A stretch of DNA of 33,459 nucleotides from Micrococcales bacterium (GCA_009784895.1 WQXJ01000026.1:1-33459); one strand, 5' to 3'; numbered from the stretch's first letter, positions 7,281-16,911 are shown. Program-made: numbers and translations. The notes: generated by a model from the letters alone, not told the origin.

Positions 7281-8420
7281 ATGACAGTGCCCATCGTCCG
7301 CCAAGCCAGCGGCCCCGACGTCATCGCCTCCGTGCCTTATCACCTCGGTTTCATGCCAACCAACTCCCTGGTGGTGATCTCGCTCAAACCCCCGCGCGGC
7401 CGTCTGGGCATGATCAGCCGCTTTGACCTTGAGCCGGCCAGACAAGCCACCAACGGCGGGCAGGTGGCGACCCAAATCGCCTCCTACATCAAGGCTGAAG
7501 GCGGCACCGGGGCTTTTGTCATCCGCTTTGTCGATACCGCCACTTTGCCGGCCCGCCATGACTTGGCGGTCAGCCAGATGGTCAAGGTGCTGCGGCGAGA
7601 GCTGGACCGGATCATTTGCTGGGATGTGGCCGGCGATGCAATGACCGAATTGGATTCCGAAACCCTAACCGAGGTGGGTCCGGTCCACGCCGTCGAGGAA
7701 CTGACTGGTACGCGCACTGCCGCCACTATGACCTCAATCGGCGCCACCTACCGGTCCAGCCGGGCGGAGCTGGCGGACTTGCCCAAGGTCGAGTGGAGTC
7801 AAGCCTGCAAGGCAATGCGGGCTGAAACCAGAGCCCGTGATGCCCGTCTGGAGGCGAGCCCGGCCCAGCTAACCCTCTGGCGCCAAGACAAAATCAGCCT
7901 GTGGCACGGCTGGTTGGAGCGCCTTGTCGCGGCGGGTGAAACCCTCGACCAAATCGAGGTGCCGCCCAATCTACTGGGGCAACTGGCCGCCCTACTGGAG
8001 GACTCGGCTGGGCGCGACGCGGTTGTGATTATGCTGGCCACAGGCCGCGACCCCGGTGTTGGCGACCTTAACCCGAAGCTCTTGAGCGAAAGGGTCGAAC
8101 GCGCCATCACCGGTGCCATTGCCAACCCGGCCTACCGAACCAATGAGCGATATGCCGAAGTGGCGCCCAGGCTGCTCCGGCTGATGCTGGCCCACCAGGC
8201 CAAGGACCGGCGCGGGCCAGGTTTCGCTGTGATGGCCTGGGACGCCTGGTGGCATTCAGACGGCGCTCGGGCCGAGGTGCTGGCCCGCGCCGCCATGGGC
8301 TGCTCGACGGCGCCACTGCTGGCCATGATTGTGCTGGATTTGACCAACAGCGGCATCCTGCCGCAGGTTGTCCGGCTGGGCCGGGCCGGGAAAGGAGGGA
8401 AAGCGAGGAAGGCCAGCTAG
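7281..8420 (+). CDS. DUF4192 domain protein
   Basis: Actinobacterial protein of unknown function. The N terminus carries the DUF4192 signature: GPDVIASVPYHLGFMPTNSL then VVISL, a short turn and ISRFDLEP, matching the family pattern of a P-Y-x-L-G-F-x-P-x-x-S-L-V motif followed by an R-x-D-L strand. The rest (379 aa in total) is mixed alpha/beta with a helical, Ala/Leu-rich C-terminal half, ending in a basic tail GRAGKGGKARKAS. No signal peptide or membrane segment is seen, so it should be cytosolic. It lies 55 bp after metF and 19 bp before gcvT on the same strand, so co-expression is likely, but the content gives no metabolic role. ATG 7281 has only weak upstream signals (GGCTGGGG). Confidence 0.85.
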   Translation: MTVPIVRQASGPDVIASVPYHLGFMPTNSLVVISLKPPRGRLGMISRFDLEPARQATNGGQVATQIASYIKAEGGTGAFVIRFVDTATLPARHDLAVSQMVKVLRRELDRIICWDVAGDAMTELDSETLTEVGPVHAVEELTGTRTAATMTSIGATYRSSRAELADLPKVEWSQACKAMRAETRARDARLEASPAQLTLWRQDKISLWHGWLERLVAAGETLDQIEVPPNLLGQLAALLEDSAGRDAVVIMLATGRDPGVGDLNPKLLSERVERAITGAIANPAYRTNERYAEVAPRLLRLMLAHQAKDRRGPGFAVMAWDAWWHSDGARAEVLARAAMGCSTAPLLAMIVLDLTNSGILPQVVRLGRAGKGGKARKAS

Positions 8421-8426
8421 CACTGC

Positions 8427-8432
8427 TAACCT
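8427..8432 (+). promoter_or_regulatory. -10 box of gcvT, leaderless start
   Basis: TAACCT just after the DUF4192 stop codon is followed by 7 nt and GTG 8440. No ribosome binding site lies between them. It suggests that gcvTHP has its own promoter as well as possible read-through from upstream. Confidence 0.45.
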
Positions 8433-8439
8433 AGCCCAG

Positions 8440-9525
8440 GTGAGTCAACTACTGAGTCCGCTTGACGCCTTCCACCGAGAAGACGGCGCCGTCCTGATCG
8501 ATTTTGCCGGCTGGCGGCTACCGGCGCGTTTCGGTTCCGACCTGGCTGAACACCGCGCGGTGCGCACCGGGGCCGGGCTTTTCGACCTGTCCCATATGGC
8601 GCAAATCGACATTAGCGGCCACGGCGCGGGTGAGGGCCTTGATTATGCCCTGATGGGTAAGCCCTCGGCCATGGTGCTGGGCCGGGCTTCCTATTCGATG
8701 CTGCTAACCGAACAGGGCACAGTCATCGATGACCTGATCGTCTACCGCCTGGCAGATAACCGCTACTTCATTATTGCCAACGCCGCCAACCGCCAGGTCG
8801 TAGTAAGAGAGCTGACCCAGCGTCTGGACCACTTTGGCCTCAAGCCGGCCGATCTGACCCCGGGACGCGCCCTGGTGGCGGTTCAAGGCCCCGGTTCGCT
8901 GGCCATAATGCAGGCGGCTGGTTTCGACCATGCCGCCGCTTTGGGTTACTACCGGGCGGTCGAATCAGTTTTCGAAGGCACCGAAGTTGTACTGGCAAGG
9001 ACCGGTTACACCGGCGAAAACGGCTTCGAAGTGGCCCTGCCGGCCCCAGCGGCCCCAGCCTTGTGGCAGGCGCTAGTCCAAGCCGGCCAGTCAGACCTGG
9101 TCAAATGCGGTCTGGCCTGCCGCGACTCGCTCAGGCTAGAAGCCGGTATGCCGCTATACGGCCACGAACTCGACCTTGAAACAACGCCAATCGAAGCCGG
9201 GCAAGGTTGGCTGCTGCGCCAAGACAAAGGCGAATACGTTGGCGGCGCGGCCCTGGCCGCGGCAAAACCAACCAAACACCTTGTTGGGCTGGTCGGCCAA
9301 GGACGGCGGGCGGCCCGCGAAGGCAGCGCCGTTCTAACTAACGGCCAGGTCGTGGGCCGGGTCACCTCCGGGGCGCTGTCACCCACCTTGGGTTACCCCA
9401 TCGCCATGGCCTTCATTGCCGGCGAGCAGCCCAACCCCGGCGACAGCTACCAAATAGACATCCGCGGCCACCAGGCCCAATACGAAGTCGTCAAACTGCC
9501 GTTCTACACCAAGGAGAAGCCGTGA
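8440..9525 (+). CDS. gcvT: Glycine cleavage system T protein (aminomethyltransferase)
   Basis: Releases ammonia from the aminomethyl-lipoyl H protein and passes the carbon to THF, forming 5,10-methylene-THF. The 361-aa protein fits the family length. Visible motifs: LSPLDAFHREDGA and DFAGWRLPARF at the N terminus, EHRAVRTGAGLFDLSHM, a central VQGPGSLAIM, RTGYTGENGFEV, and near the C terminus GQGWLLRQDKGEYVGG and GRVTSGALSPTLG. The frame is open upstream to 8368 inside the DUF4192 gene, but the conserved N terminus begins just after GTG 8440, and a TAACCT box sits 7 nt before it, so that start is used. The stop codon overlaps the gcvH start by 4 bp (GTGA), giving translational coupling. No glycine riboswitch can fit in the 19-bp gap upstream. 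Confidence 0.95.
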   Translation: MSQLLSPLDAFHREDGAVLIDFAGWRLPARFGSDLAEHRAVRTGAGLFDLSHMAQIDISGHGAGEGLDYALMGKPSAMVLGRASYSMLLTEQGTVIDDLIVYRLADNRYFIIANAANRQVVVRELTQRLDHFGLKPADLTPGRALVAVQGPGSLAIMQAAGFDHAAALGYYRAVESVFEGTEVVLARTGYTGENGFEVALPAPAAPALWQALVQAGQSDLVKCGLACRDSLRLEAGMPLYGHELDLETTPIEAGQGWLLRQDKGEYVGGAALAAAKPTKHLVGLVGQGRRAAREGSAVLTNGQVVGRVTSGALSPTLGYPIAMAFIAGEQPNPGDSYQIDIRGHQAQYEVVKLPFYTKEKP

Positions 9526-9911
9526 GCGTGCCACAGACCTACCGCTACACCAAGGACCACGAATGGATCGACGACCCGACCGGCGCCAGCGCCAAAGTCG
9601 GTATCACCGACTTCGCTGCCAACGCCCTGGGTGACATTGTCTTCGTCGACCTGCCGCAGGTCGGCGATGAAGTCGCGGCCGGCACCCAGTGCGGCGAAAT
9701 CGAGTCGACCAAATCGGTCAGTTCACTCTTCGCGCCGGTCAGCGGCAGTGTCACGGCCGTCAACGAGGCTGTCATAGACGCCCCAGAACTGGTCAACGAG
9801 GCCCCCTTTGGCGACGGCTGGCTCTATCAACTGGCGCCGGACGGCTCCACCGGTGCGGACCTGCTGGACGCGGCGGCCTATGAGGCCACGCTGGCCGAGG
9901 CCGAAGACTGA
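9522..9911 (+). CDS. gcvH: Glycine cleavage system H protein
   Basis: Lipoyl carrier that shuttles the aminomethyl group from P to T protein and is re-oxidised by the L protein. The 129-aa sequence has the full H-protein pattern: RYTKDHEWI at the start, VGITDFAANALGDIVFVDLP, GDEVAAG and ESTKSVSSLFAPVSG with the lipoylated Lys64, then VNEAPFGDGWLY. It starts at GTG 9522 within the gcvT stop and ends 2 bp before gcvP. The L protein and lipoyl-attachment genes are not in the window. Confidence 0.97.
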   Translation: MSVPQTYRYTKDHEWIDDPTGASAKVGITDFAANALGDIVFVDLPQVGDEVAAGTQCGEIESTKSVSSLFAPVSGSVTAVNEAVIDAPELVNEAPFGDGWLYQLAPDGSTGADLLDAAAYEATLAEAED

Positions 9912-9913
9912 CC

Positions 9914-12802
9914 ATGGCCGCCCCGCCCAACTCAGCGCCGAATACTGCAACCGACGCTTTCGCCCCGCGCCACCTAGGTTTGGACCAAGGCGCGCGTGAA
10001 TTGATCCGTAAACGCCTGGGGCTTGAGGCCGTCCAGTCGATTGTGCATCAGGCTCTACCCAGGGACCTGTTGCAAGACGCCCCTGATATGGGCCAGCCTC
10101 TAACACCGGATCAGGCGCTGGCCCAGTTGCGCCAGCTGGCCGCCCGCAACCACCCGGCCAAGTCAATGATTGGCCTGGGTTACTACGGCACCGCCACACC
10201 GGCCGTGATCCAACGTTGCGTGCTCGAAGACCCCTCCTGGTACACCGCCTACACGCCCTACCAACCGGAAATCTCCCAAGGCCGGCTCGAAGCGCTATTC
10301 GTTTTTCAAACCATGATCAGCGAGCTAACCGGTCTACCCATCGCCAACGCCTCGCTCCTAGATGAAGGCTCGGCCGCGGCCGAGGCGATGACCTTGTGCG
10401 GCCGGGTCGACCGTGGCCGCCGGCCCCGTTTTGCCGTCGACTCAGATGTGTTCCCGCAGGTCATGGCGGTACTCGAAACCAGGGCCGGACCTTTGGGTTT
10501 CGAGCTGGTCAGCTTTGACCCTGTCACCGAGGCTTTGCCGGGTGACATTTGCGGCGCTCTGGTCCAATACCAGGGCACCTCCGGCCGGTTGGTTGACCTC
10601 GAACCGCTGGCGCAGGCCGCCCACCAGGACGGAGCCTTGCTGGTAGTGGCGGCTGATCCGTTGGCTTTGACGCTGCTTCGACCACCCGGCCAAGCTGGCG
10701 CCGATGTTTGTATCGGTTCGACCCAGCGTTTCGGTGTGCCAATGGGTTACGGCGGGCCGCACGCCGCCTATATGTCGGTGCGCCAGGATTTGGTGCGCCA
10801 GCTGCCCGGCCGGCTAGTTGGGCTGGCGGCCGATGCCGAAGGCCAGCCGGCTTATCGCCTCGCCTTGGTCACGCGCGAGCAGCATATTCGCCGCGAAAAG
10901 GCGACCTCGAATATCTGCACCGCCCAGGTGTTGCTCGCCGTCATCGCGGCCATGTACGGGGTCTGGCATGGGCCAGAAGGGCTCAAACGGATCGCCACTG
11001 AGGTCCACGCCAAGGCGACTGGTCTGGCCAGGGCGCTGGCCGGCATCGGCCACAAACCGACTAACCCAAGCTACTTCGACACCCTGCGTCTGAGGCTGCC
11101 TGGCAAAGCCAAAGCCGTCCGGGCGGCGGCTCGGCAACGTGGTCTGGCCGTCTGGGCAGCCGACGAAGACACCGTCCTGGTTTCGGTCGACGAAACCACT
11201 TCATTGGAGGATCTGGCCGTGGTGGTGGGCGCGGTGGGGCAGGCTCTGGTTTTGCCAACGCCTCTTGACCTGGACCTCGATGTGTCAGAGCTAAGCAGTG
11301 AAGGCCTGGCCGGGGTGCCGGCCGGGTTGCGGCGCCAAGGCCAGTTCATGCAGGAGCCGGTTTTCGCCGCCCATCGCACCGAACTAGCCATGATGCGTTA
11401 CCTCAAGTCGCTGGCAGATAAGGACTACGCCTTGGACCGCGGCATGATCCCGTTGGGGTCATGCACTATGAAACTGAGCTCGGCCGTCGAAATGGCGGCG
11501 GTGACCTGGCCCCAGTTCGCCCAACTGCACCCCTTTGGGCCGGTTGAGGACGCTCAAGGCACCCTTGAGGTGATGCGCCAACTTAGTGCCGACCTACTGA
11601 GGCTAACCGGTTACGACGCGCTGTCGTTGCAGCCCAACGCCGGTTCGCAAGGCGAGTTGGCCGGCTTGCTGGCAATTCGCCGCTACCAGCTGGACTGTGG
11701 CGAGGATCGGCCGGTTTGCCTGATCCCAATTTCTGCCCACGGCACCAATGCGGCCTCAGCCGTGCTGGCCGGTTTTGAAGTGGTCGGTGTGGCGACAGAC
11801 TCTTCCGGAGACATTTCGTTTGACGACCTGAAGGCCAAACTGGTGGCGCATGACGGCCGGGTCGGCGCCATTATGCTGACCTATCCCTCAACCCATGGCG
11901 TCTACGAAGCCGGTGTTGGTCAGGTCTGCGACATGGTGCACCGGGCCGGTGGGCAGGTTTACATCGACGGCGCCAACTTCAACGCCCTGGTCGGTTGGGC
12001 CAAGGCCGGGCATTTTGGCGGCGACGTTTCCCATCTGAATCTGCACAAGACCTTCGCCATCCCTCATGGTGGCGGCGGCCCCGGGGTTGGCCCAGTGGCG
12101 GCCAAAGCCCACCTGGCGCCCTATTTGCCTGGACACAGCCTGGTCGATGTGTCGCTGGGCGGGGCGCCGCCGTCGTTGACATTCGGGGCGGTGGCGGCCT
12201 CGCCTTTCGGCTCGCCCTTGGTACTGCCTATCAGCTGGGCTTATATCAAGATGATGGGCGCAGCCGGTATGCGCCAAGCCACTGAGGACGCGGTTTTGGC
12301 AGCCAACTACGTCGCGGCCGAGCTGGAGGACAACTACCCGGTGCTCTATCGCGGGCCGGGCGGTTGGGTGGCCCATGAATGCCTGCTTGACCTGCGAGAA
12401 ATGACCAAGCGCACTGGAGTGACGGCCGAGGACGTAGCCAAGCGCCTAATGGACTATGGCTTCCACGCGCCCACAATGGCCTTTCCGGTGGCCGGCTGTC
12501 TGATGGTCGAGCCAACCGAATCGGAGAACCTGGGGGAGTTAGACCGGTTTATTGCGGCGATGTTGGCCATCGCTGGGGAGGTTGAAGCAGTGGCCGATGC
12601 CGGCGCGTCAGTCGCAGAATCGGTCTTGCGTCGTTCGCCCCACACCGCCGCGGTGGTCTGCGCCGACGAATGGTCCAGGCCCTACCCGCGCTCCTTGGCC
12701 GCCTACCCTGCGGGGCAGGTCGACGGCAAGTACTGGCCGCCGGTGGGGCGGGTCGACTCAGCCCTGGGCGACCGCAACCTGATCGCCCGCATGTCGACCT
12801 AG
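9914..12802 (+). CDS. gcvP: Glycine dehydrogenase (decarboxylating), P protein
   Basis: PLP enzyme that decarboxylates glycine and loads the remaining aminomethyl group on the H protein. It is a single 962-aa chain combining the two halves that some bacteria split into subunits, close to the E. coli length. N-terminal motifs include RHLGLD, MIGLGYYGT and EDPSWYTAYTPYQPEISQGR; the C-terminal half has PLGSCTMKLSSAVEM, ISAHGTNAASA, the PLP-binding LNLHKTFAIPHGGGGPG with Lys712, and PTESENLGELDRFI. ATG 9914 lies 2 bp after gcvH; a weak ribosome binding site may be provided by the end of gcvH (GAGGCCGA). Nothing suggests damage. It is convergent with the P-type ATPase gene, 52 bp apart. Confidence 0.97.
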   Translation: MAAPPNSAPNTATDAFAPRHLGLDQGARELIRKRLGLEAVQSIVHQALPRDLLQDAPDMGQPLTPDQALAQLRQLAARNHPAKSMIGLGYYGTATPAVIQRCVLEDPSWYTAYTPYQPEISQGRLEALFVFQTMISELTGLPIANASLLDEGSAAAEAMTLCGRVDRGRRPRFAVDSDVFPQVMAVLETRAGPLGFELVSFDPVTEALPGDICGALVQYQGTSGRLVDLEPLAQAAHQDGALLVVAADPLALTLLRPPGQAGADVCIGSTQRFGVPMGYGGPHAAYMSVRQDLVRQLPGRLVGLAADAEGQPAYRLALVTREQHIRREKATSNICTAQVLLAVIAAMYGVWHGPEGLKRIATEVHAKATGLARALAGIGHKPTNPSYFDTLRLRLPGKAKAVRAAARQRGLAVWAADEDTVLVSVDETTSLEDLAVVVGAVGQALVLPTPLDLDLDVSELSSEGLAGVPAGLRRQGQFMQEPVFAAHRTELAMMRYLKSLADKDYALDRGMIPLGSCTMKLSSAVEMAAVTWPQFAQLHPFGPVEDAQGTLEVMRQLSADLLRLTGYDALSLQPNAGSQGELAGLLAIRRYQLDCGEDRPVCLIPISAHGTNAASAVLAGFEVVGVATDSSGDISFDDLKAKLVAHDGRVGAIMLTYPSTHGVYEAGVGQVCDMVHRAGGQVYIDGANFNALVGWAKAGHFGGDVSHLNLHKTFAIPHGGGGPGVGPVAAKAHLAPYLPGHSLVDVSLGGAPPSLTFGAVAASPFGSPLVLPISWAYIKMMGAAGMRQATEDAVLAANYVAAELEDNYPVLYRGPGGWVAHECLLDLREMTKRTGVTAEDVAKRLMDYGFHAPTMAFPVAGCLMVEPTESENLGELDRFIAAMLAIAGEVEAVADAGASVAESVLRRSPHTAAVVCADEWSRPYPRSLAAYPAGQVDGKYWPPVGRVDSALGDRNLIARMST

Positions 12803-12854
12803 CGCCCGAGTTTGACACCGGGCCCAGGAGTGCGGCATCGGCCGGGGGAAAGGG

Positions 12855-15569
12855 CTATTCGTGGTCGGCGTGGTGGACCAGGCGGCTGGCGTAGAGCCGG
12901 GTCTCAGAGCGGTTCATGAAGAATTTGCCCAATTCAGCTGTGATGGTGGGTATGACCGAAAGCCCAATCACGATCAGCCAATGGTCCAAGCCCAGCGTGG
13001 TCAAACCAAAGTGCACACCAACCGGCCCAATCAGCACAAACAGGCCAAAGAGCGCAATCATCGACAGGGCGGAATAGCTCAGCCGCGGGTTGTCCAACAA
13101 AGTCCGCCTGAAGATCGAACGGCGCGATCGCACAGTGTAGATATGCAGAATCGAGGTCCAGCCAACCACCAGGAAGCACATGGTCTGGCCCAGCTTCTCA
13201 CTGGGTGGGTGAGTCGAGGACAAAACCACGTTTGCGCCCAGCAGAAAAGCCACCCAACCAACCGCCACAAAGGCGATGATCTGTTTGATGATGACGAAAT
13301 GCAGGCCCTGGAAAAGCGACTCGTTGCGGCCTATCGGTGTGCGCCGCATGATCCGGGGGTCAGATTTCTCCCGGGCCAGTGAGATGCCCGGTATGCCGTC
13401 GCCCAGCACGTTGATCAGCAGCAGCATGATCGGTGTTAGCGGCATACCCCAGGCGAAGAGCTGGGCGCCCAGCATCAAAACAATCTCAGAGAAGTTGCAG
13501 ACCAGCAGGAAATAGACGGTTTTGCGGATGTTGGAAAAGACTCCACGACCCTTGTGGACGGCCTCGACAATAGTGGAGTAGTTGTCGTCGGTCAGGATGA
13601 CATCAGCGGCGGATTTGGCCACTTCGGTGCCGGCCACACCCATGGCCACGCCAACATCGGCCGCCTTCAGCGCCGGGGCATCGTTGACGCCATCTCCGGT
13701 CATGGCGACCACCTCGTCATGCTCCTGCCAGGCTTCGACAATCCTGATCTTGTCCTCCGGCGAGACCCGGGCGTAGACCGAATACTGGGTGACGTTGTCA
13801 ATCAGGTCATCGTCGCTCATCTCGGACAGTTCCAGGCCGGTCATGGCTTGGTCGCCTAGGGCCAGTAGGCCAATTTCGCGGCCTATGGCGGCGGCCGTGA
13901 CGGCGTGGTCGCCGGTAATCATGACAGTGCGAATGCCGGCCTTCCTAGCCTTGGCAATGGCCATGGCGACTTCCGGTCGCGGCGGGTCGATAATGCCAAC
14001 AATGCCTTCGAAGTCGAGGTCTTGCTCAAGTTCGCCCAGGCGGTCTTCGGGCGGCAGGGTGTCAACGCGCTTGGAGCCGAGCGCAAATATGCGCAGCGAA
14101 TCGTTGGCGAAGGCGTCATGGTGCCTGTGGCGCCGGTTGGTCGCCTTGCGGATGGCGTCATTGGGCAACAGGTCTGGGTAGACATTGGGGGAGGGGGCGG
14201 CGAAGGGGACATGGTCAAAGGCCCCGATCGTCAAGACCAGAAACCCGCCGGCAGGGTGCTGGTGAATTGAGGTCGACATTTTCCTCTCAGAAGAAAAGGC
14301 GATCTCCGCCACCTGCGGGAACTTGGTTTCGAGGGCGGATTTTGAGCCGCCCTTGTCCAGCAGCAGGTGAATCACGGCGGCTTCAGTCGGAGAGCCAATG
14401 ACCTTGACCGTGCCATCAGGCTGGGCCTCGTCGGTGGCGTGGGCTGATAGAGCGTAGCGCTCAATAAAGGCCATCTGATTGGCGGTGAAGTCAGATTCGG
14501 CCGCAAACGGATCCGCCCCTTCGATCCACAGTCGTTTGATCGTCATGCGGTTTTGGGTCAAGGTGCCGGTTTTGTCGGTGCAGATGACCGAGGTTGAGCC
14601 CAGGGTCTCAACCGCCGGTAGTTTCCTGATCAGGGCGTTTTTCTTGACCATCTCGGTGACGCCATGGGCCAAGGACAAGGTCACAATCAAAGCCAAAGTT
14701 TCAGGCACGGCCGCCACGGCCAGGGAAATGGCCACAAAGACCATGTACCAAAGGTCATCGCCCTGCAAATAGCCCACCAGGAACAGGGTTAGGGCTGCGA
14801 TCACGGCGACGGAGGATATGACCCTGCCAATATTGTTGATCCGGTTTTGCAGCGGTGTGGTCAATCGTTGGGCGTTGTTGAGGTAGCCGGCGATATGCCC
14901 CATCTGGGTGAACATGCCGGTGGCGGTGACAATAGCCTTGGCCCGCCCGCCTGTCACCAGGCAGCCAGAAAAGACCATATTGGTCTGGTCAGCCACTGCC
15001 ACTTTGCCTTCAAGTACGGCCTGGGCCGATTTCTCCGTCGGTTCGCTTTCCCCTGTCAGCGACGACTCGTCAACCGCCAGATCGGTCGAGTCCAATAGCC
15101 TGGCGTCAGCCGAAACCAGGTTGCCGGCCTGTAACTGGACCACATCGCCCGGCACCAACTCGGTCGAGTCAACCTCCAGCACCAACGAGTCCCGCAGCAC
15201 CAAAGTGGTAGGCGAATTAAGGTCTTTGAGCGCCGCTAGGGACTTCTCTGCGCTTCTTTCCTGTGAAATGGCCAGTGCCATATTCAGAATGATAATACCG
15301 GTAATCACAATGAATTCGACAAAGCCGTGGCCCTGGAAAATGCCCATAAGGAGTGACAGCAACGCCGCAATTATCAGGATTATGGTAGTGACGTCTTTGA
15401 GGTTGTGAATAATCTTGGAGAGTATCGATTCGGCCTCTTGCTCATCGAATTGATTCCGACCATACTTGGCCTGACGGTTGGCGATAACCGCAGATGGCAG
15501 GCCTGTTTCGGCATTAGAGTCGAACTTGGCGAGAACAGCTGCGGTGTCCAAATCGTAGAATCTCTCCAA
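12855..15569 (-). CDS. P2-type cation-transporting ATPase, cation unassigned
   Basis: Plasma-membrane P-type ATPase of 904 aa, driven through a phospho-Asp intermediate. Order of parts: N-terminal actuator strand, two membrane helices (about 60-100), actuator domain with DESSLTGESEPTEKS, helices M3-M4, the phosphorylation site ICTDKTGTLT (Asp332), nucleotide-binding domain, ITGDHAVTAAAI, hinge MTGDGVNDAPALKAADVGVAMG, and six C-terminal helices. It looks like a Ca2+/Mn2+-type pump, but the M4 motif, PEGLP in Ca2+ pumps, reads PETLA, and M6 reads NVLGDGIPG where SERCA has NLVTDGLPA, so the transported ion should not be assumed. The start is TTG 15569, with GGAGG 8 nt upstream and a good promoter beyond that. 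Monocistronic; convergent with gcvP. Confidence 0.92.
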   Translation of the reverse strand: MERFYDLDTAAVLAKFDSNAETGLPSAVIANRQAKYGRNQFDEQEAESILSKIIHNLKDVTTIILIIAALLSLLMGIFQGHGFVEFIVITGIIILNMALAISQERSAEKSLAALKDLNSPTTLVLRDSLVLEVDSTELVPGDVVQLQAGNLVSADARLLDSTDLAVDESSLTGESEPTEKSAQAVLEGKVAVADQTNMVFSGCLVTGGRAKAIVTATGMFTQMGHIAGYLNNAQRLTTPLQNRINNIGRVISSVAVIAALTLFLVGYLQGDDLWYMVFVAISLAVAAVPETLALIVTLSLAHGVTEMVKKNALIRKLPAVETLGSTSVICTDKTGTLTQNRMTIKRLWIEGADPFAAESDFTANQMAFIERYALSAHATDEAQPDGTVKVIGSPTEAAVIHLLLDKGGSKSALETKFPQVAEIAFSSERKMSTSIHQHPAGGFLVLTIGAFDHVPFAAPSPNVYPDLLPNDAIRKATNRRHRHHDAFANDSLRIFALGSKRVDTLPPEDRLGELEQDLDFEGIVGIIDPPRPEVAMAIAKARKAGIRTVMITGDHAVTAAAIGREIGLLALGDQAMTGLELSEMSDDDLIDNVTQYSVYARVSPEDKIRIVEAWQEHDEVVAMTGDGVNDAPALKAADVGVAMGVAGTEVAKSAADVILTDDNYSTIVEAVHKGRGVFSNIRKTVYFLLVCNFSEIVLMLGAQLFAWGMPLTPIMLLLINVLGDGIPGISLAREKSDPRIMRRTPIGRNESLFQGLHFVIIKQIIAFVAVGWVAFLLGANVVLSSTHPPSEKLGQTMCFLVVGWTSILHIYTVRSRRSIFRRTLLDNPRLSYSALSMIALFGLFVLIGPVGVHFGLTTLGLDHWLIVIGLSVIPTITAELGKFFMNRSETRLYASRLVHHADHE

Positions 15570-15597
15570 AAGTACGTCCTCCAGTTATTTCTTGTGT

Positions 15598-15626
15598 TAG
15601 ATACAATTCAATGCCCCAGCGGGCAA
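15598..15626 (-). promoter_or_regulatory. Sigma70-type promoter of the P-type ATPase gene
   Basis: On the minus strand TTGCCC (15621-15626) and TATCTA (15598-15603) are 17 bp apart, the ideal spacing. Transcription would begin near 15591, giving a leader of about 20 nt that contains the GGAGG at 15578-15582. The surroundings are notably A/T-rich for this genome. Confidence 0.6.
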
Positions 15627-15750
15627 AGAACACCGCCTTCGCCGCTGGCGAAATGATCGGTTGGGCTGAAGGATAGCGTATCGCTTAGGGCGATCACAAA
15701 CCCACCGTCACCTAGGCGGCATTTTGGCGCCGTGGCAGCTCAAGACCTAC

Positions 15751-16884
15751 TTAGGGCTCGAGGTCAAGGCTGATCGCGTCCCCGGGCACCTCAGGCAATC
15801 CTGGCACCGGCGCCGGCAAGGCCACCAGGTCGATGACCACAGCCTGGGCGGCAAAAGCCCGCTCTTTGGCTGGTGTGGTCACCAAAACCCGCGAACCAAC
15901 CGGCAGGCCAACTAGGCCGGCAAAGACCGTGACGGTCTCACCGGCGTCGCTTGGCACCACGATCGGGGTGGGGCCCTGCCCATCTTGCCAAGTTGAGCCG
16001 CCGTCCACGCCGTTCCAATCGACCGCGGCGTAGTGGACCAGCACTTGGTCGCCAGCGGCGACTTCATCACCGGTTCCAGTGGCTAAGACCTGTACGGTGA
16101 ATTCCTCGGGCGGTTCAACCCCGCCTGGCACCGAGACTTTGGCCTCATGCCCCAAGGCGCCATCGATTTGCGGACCAACGGTTTCGTCGGTCGGTTTGGC
16201 GTCGTCTTGGGCTTGGAGATCCTTGGCGAATTTCTCGATTAGCTCCATGTAGATAACTGAGGTGGTACCAGCCTCGGCGCCGAGGGTGGTGTTGAGCTCA
16301 GCCAAGCCAGGGGGTACCACGGCCAGCAGCTTCGAACCGACCTTCTGGCCAACAACAACGCGGGACAAGGCCAAAACCGGGCCTTGAGTGCCCAGGGGGA
16401 AGACCATAGTCTGCCTGGTGCCCCAGCTGTTGAAGCCGCCCAACGGTTCGGTTTCGCCCCAACTCCAGGCCACAAAGGCGACCGAAACCAGGTCATTCTC
16501 ACCGACCACGTCGCCGTCGCCTTCATCACCCTGGACCTGGACCTGCAGCGAGGTGGGCGGGTCAATATAGGGAGACGGTGGTTCTGGCGTGGGGGATTCC
16601 TCCGGCGGGGCCTCGTCGCCCTCCTCCGGTGGTGCGATTGGCGCCTCGTCTTCCGGCGGCGTTGGCGTAGGCGATTCGGCGCCCTCTTTCAGTGGGTAGG
16701 TGACAGTGGGCGTGAGGCCCTCTTCGGCCTGGACCTGGGGCATTTCTTCGGCTTTGACGCTCATCCCGGTTTTGTCGCCCAGCGGCGTGGCCGATGGCGC
16801 CGGCGCCGGGTTGCCGGAACAGCCCGCCAGGGCCAACAGGCCGGCCAGCGTCAAGACACCGGTAACTCTTACGATTGAACGCAC
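15751..16884 (-). CDS. Lipoprotein with two FKBP-like domains
   Basis: Predicted exported lipoprotein of 377 aa; FKBP domains are prolyl isomerases or chaperones. The N terminus is a classic lipoprotein signal (basic MRSIVR, hydrophobic core, lipobox LALAGC with Cys22). A Pro/Glu-rich spacer with many Thr-Pro and Glu-Pro pairs (about 60-115) separates the membrane anchor from two FKBP-like segments: one about 120-220 (VGENDLVSVAFVAWSWG, VGQKVGSKLLAVVPP) and one about 265-375 (VAAGDQVLVHYAAVDWNG, GLPVGSRVLVTTP). Both keep the fold but lack the usual active-site pattern seen in the FKBP gene at 20635, so isomerase activity is doubtful. GTG 16884 has GGAGG 4 nt upstream. It probably works outside the membrane; the substrate is unknown. 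Confidence 0.8.
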   Translation of the reverse strand: MRSIVRVTGVLTLAGLLALAGCSGNPAPAPSATPLGDKTGMSVKAEEMPQVQAEEGLTPTVTYPLKEGAESPTPTPPEDEAPIAPPEEGDEAPPEESPTPEPPSPYIDPPTSLQVQVQGDEGDGDVVGENDLVSVAFVAWSWGETEPLGGFNSWGTRQTMVFPLGTQGPVLALSRVVVGQKVGSKLLAVVPPGLAELNTTLGAEAGTTSVIYMELIEKFAKDLQAQDDAKPTDETVGPQIDGALGHEAKVSVPGGVEPPEEFTVQVLATGTGDEVAAGDQVLVHYAAVDWNGVDGGSTWQDGQGPTPIVVPSDAGETVTVFAGLVGLPVGSRVLVTTPAKERAFAAQAVVIDLVALPAPVPGLPEVPGDAISLDLEP

Positions 16885-16911
16885 GTTTCCTCCACTTTGC
16901 CGTTTGATTGG

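Noticed and set aside
8421-8439. Glycine riboswitch upstream of gcvT
   Set aside because: The gap between the DUF4192 stop and gcvT is only 19 bp, too short for the aptamer.
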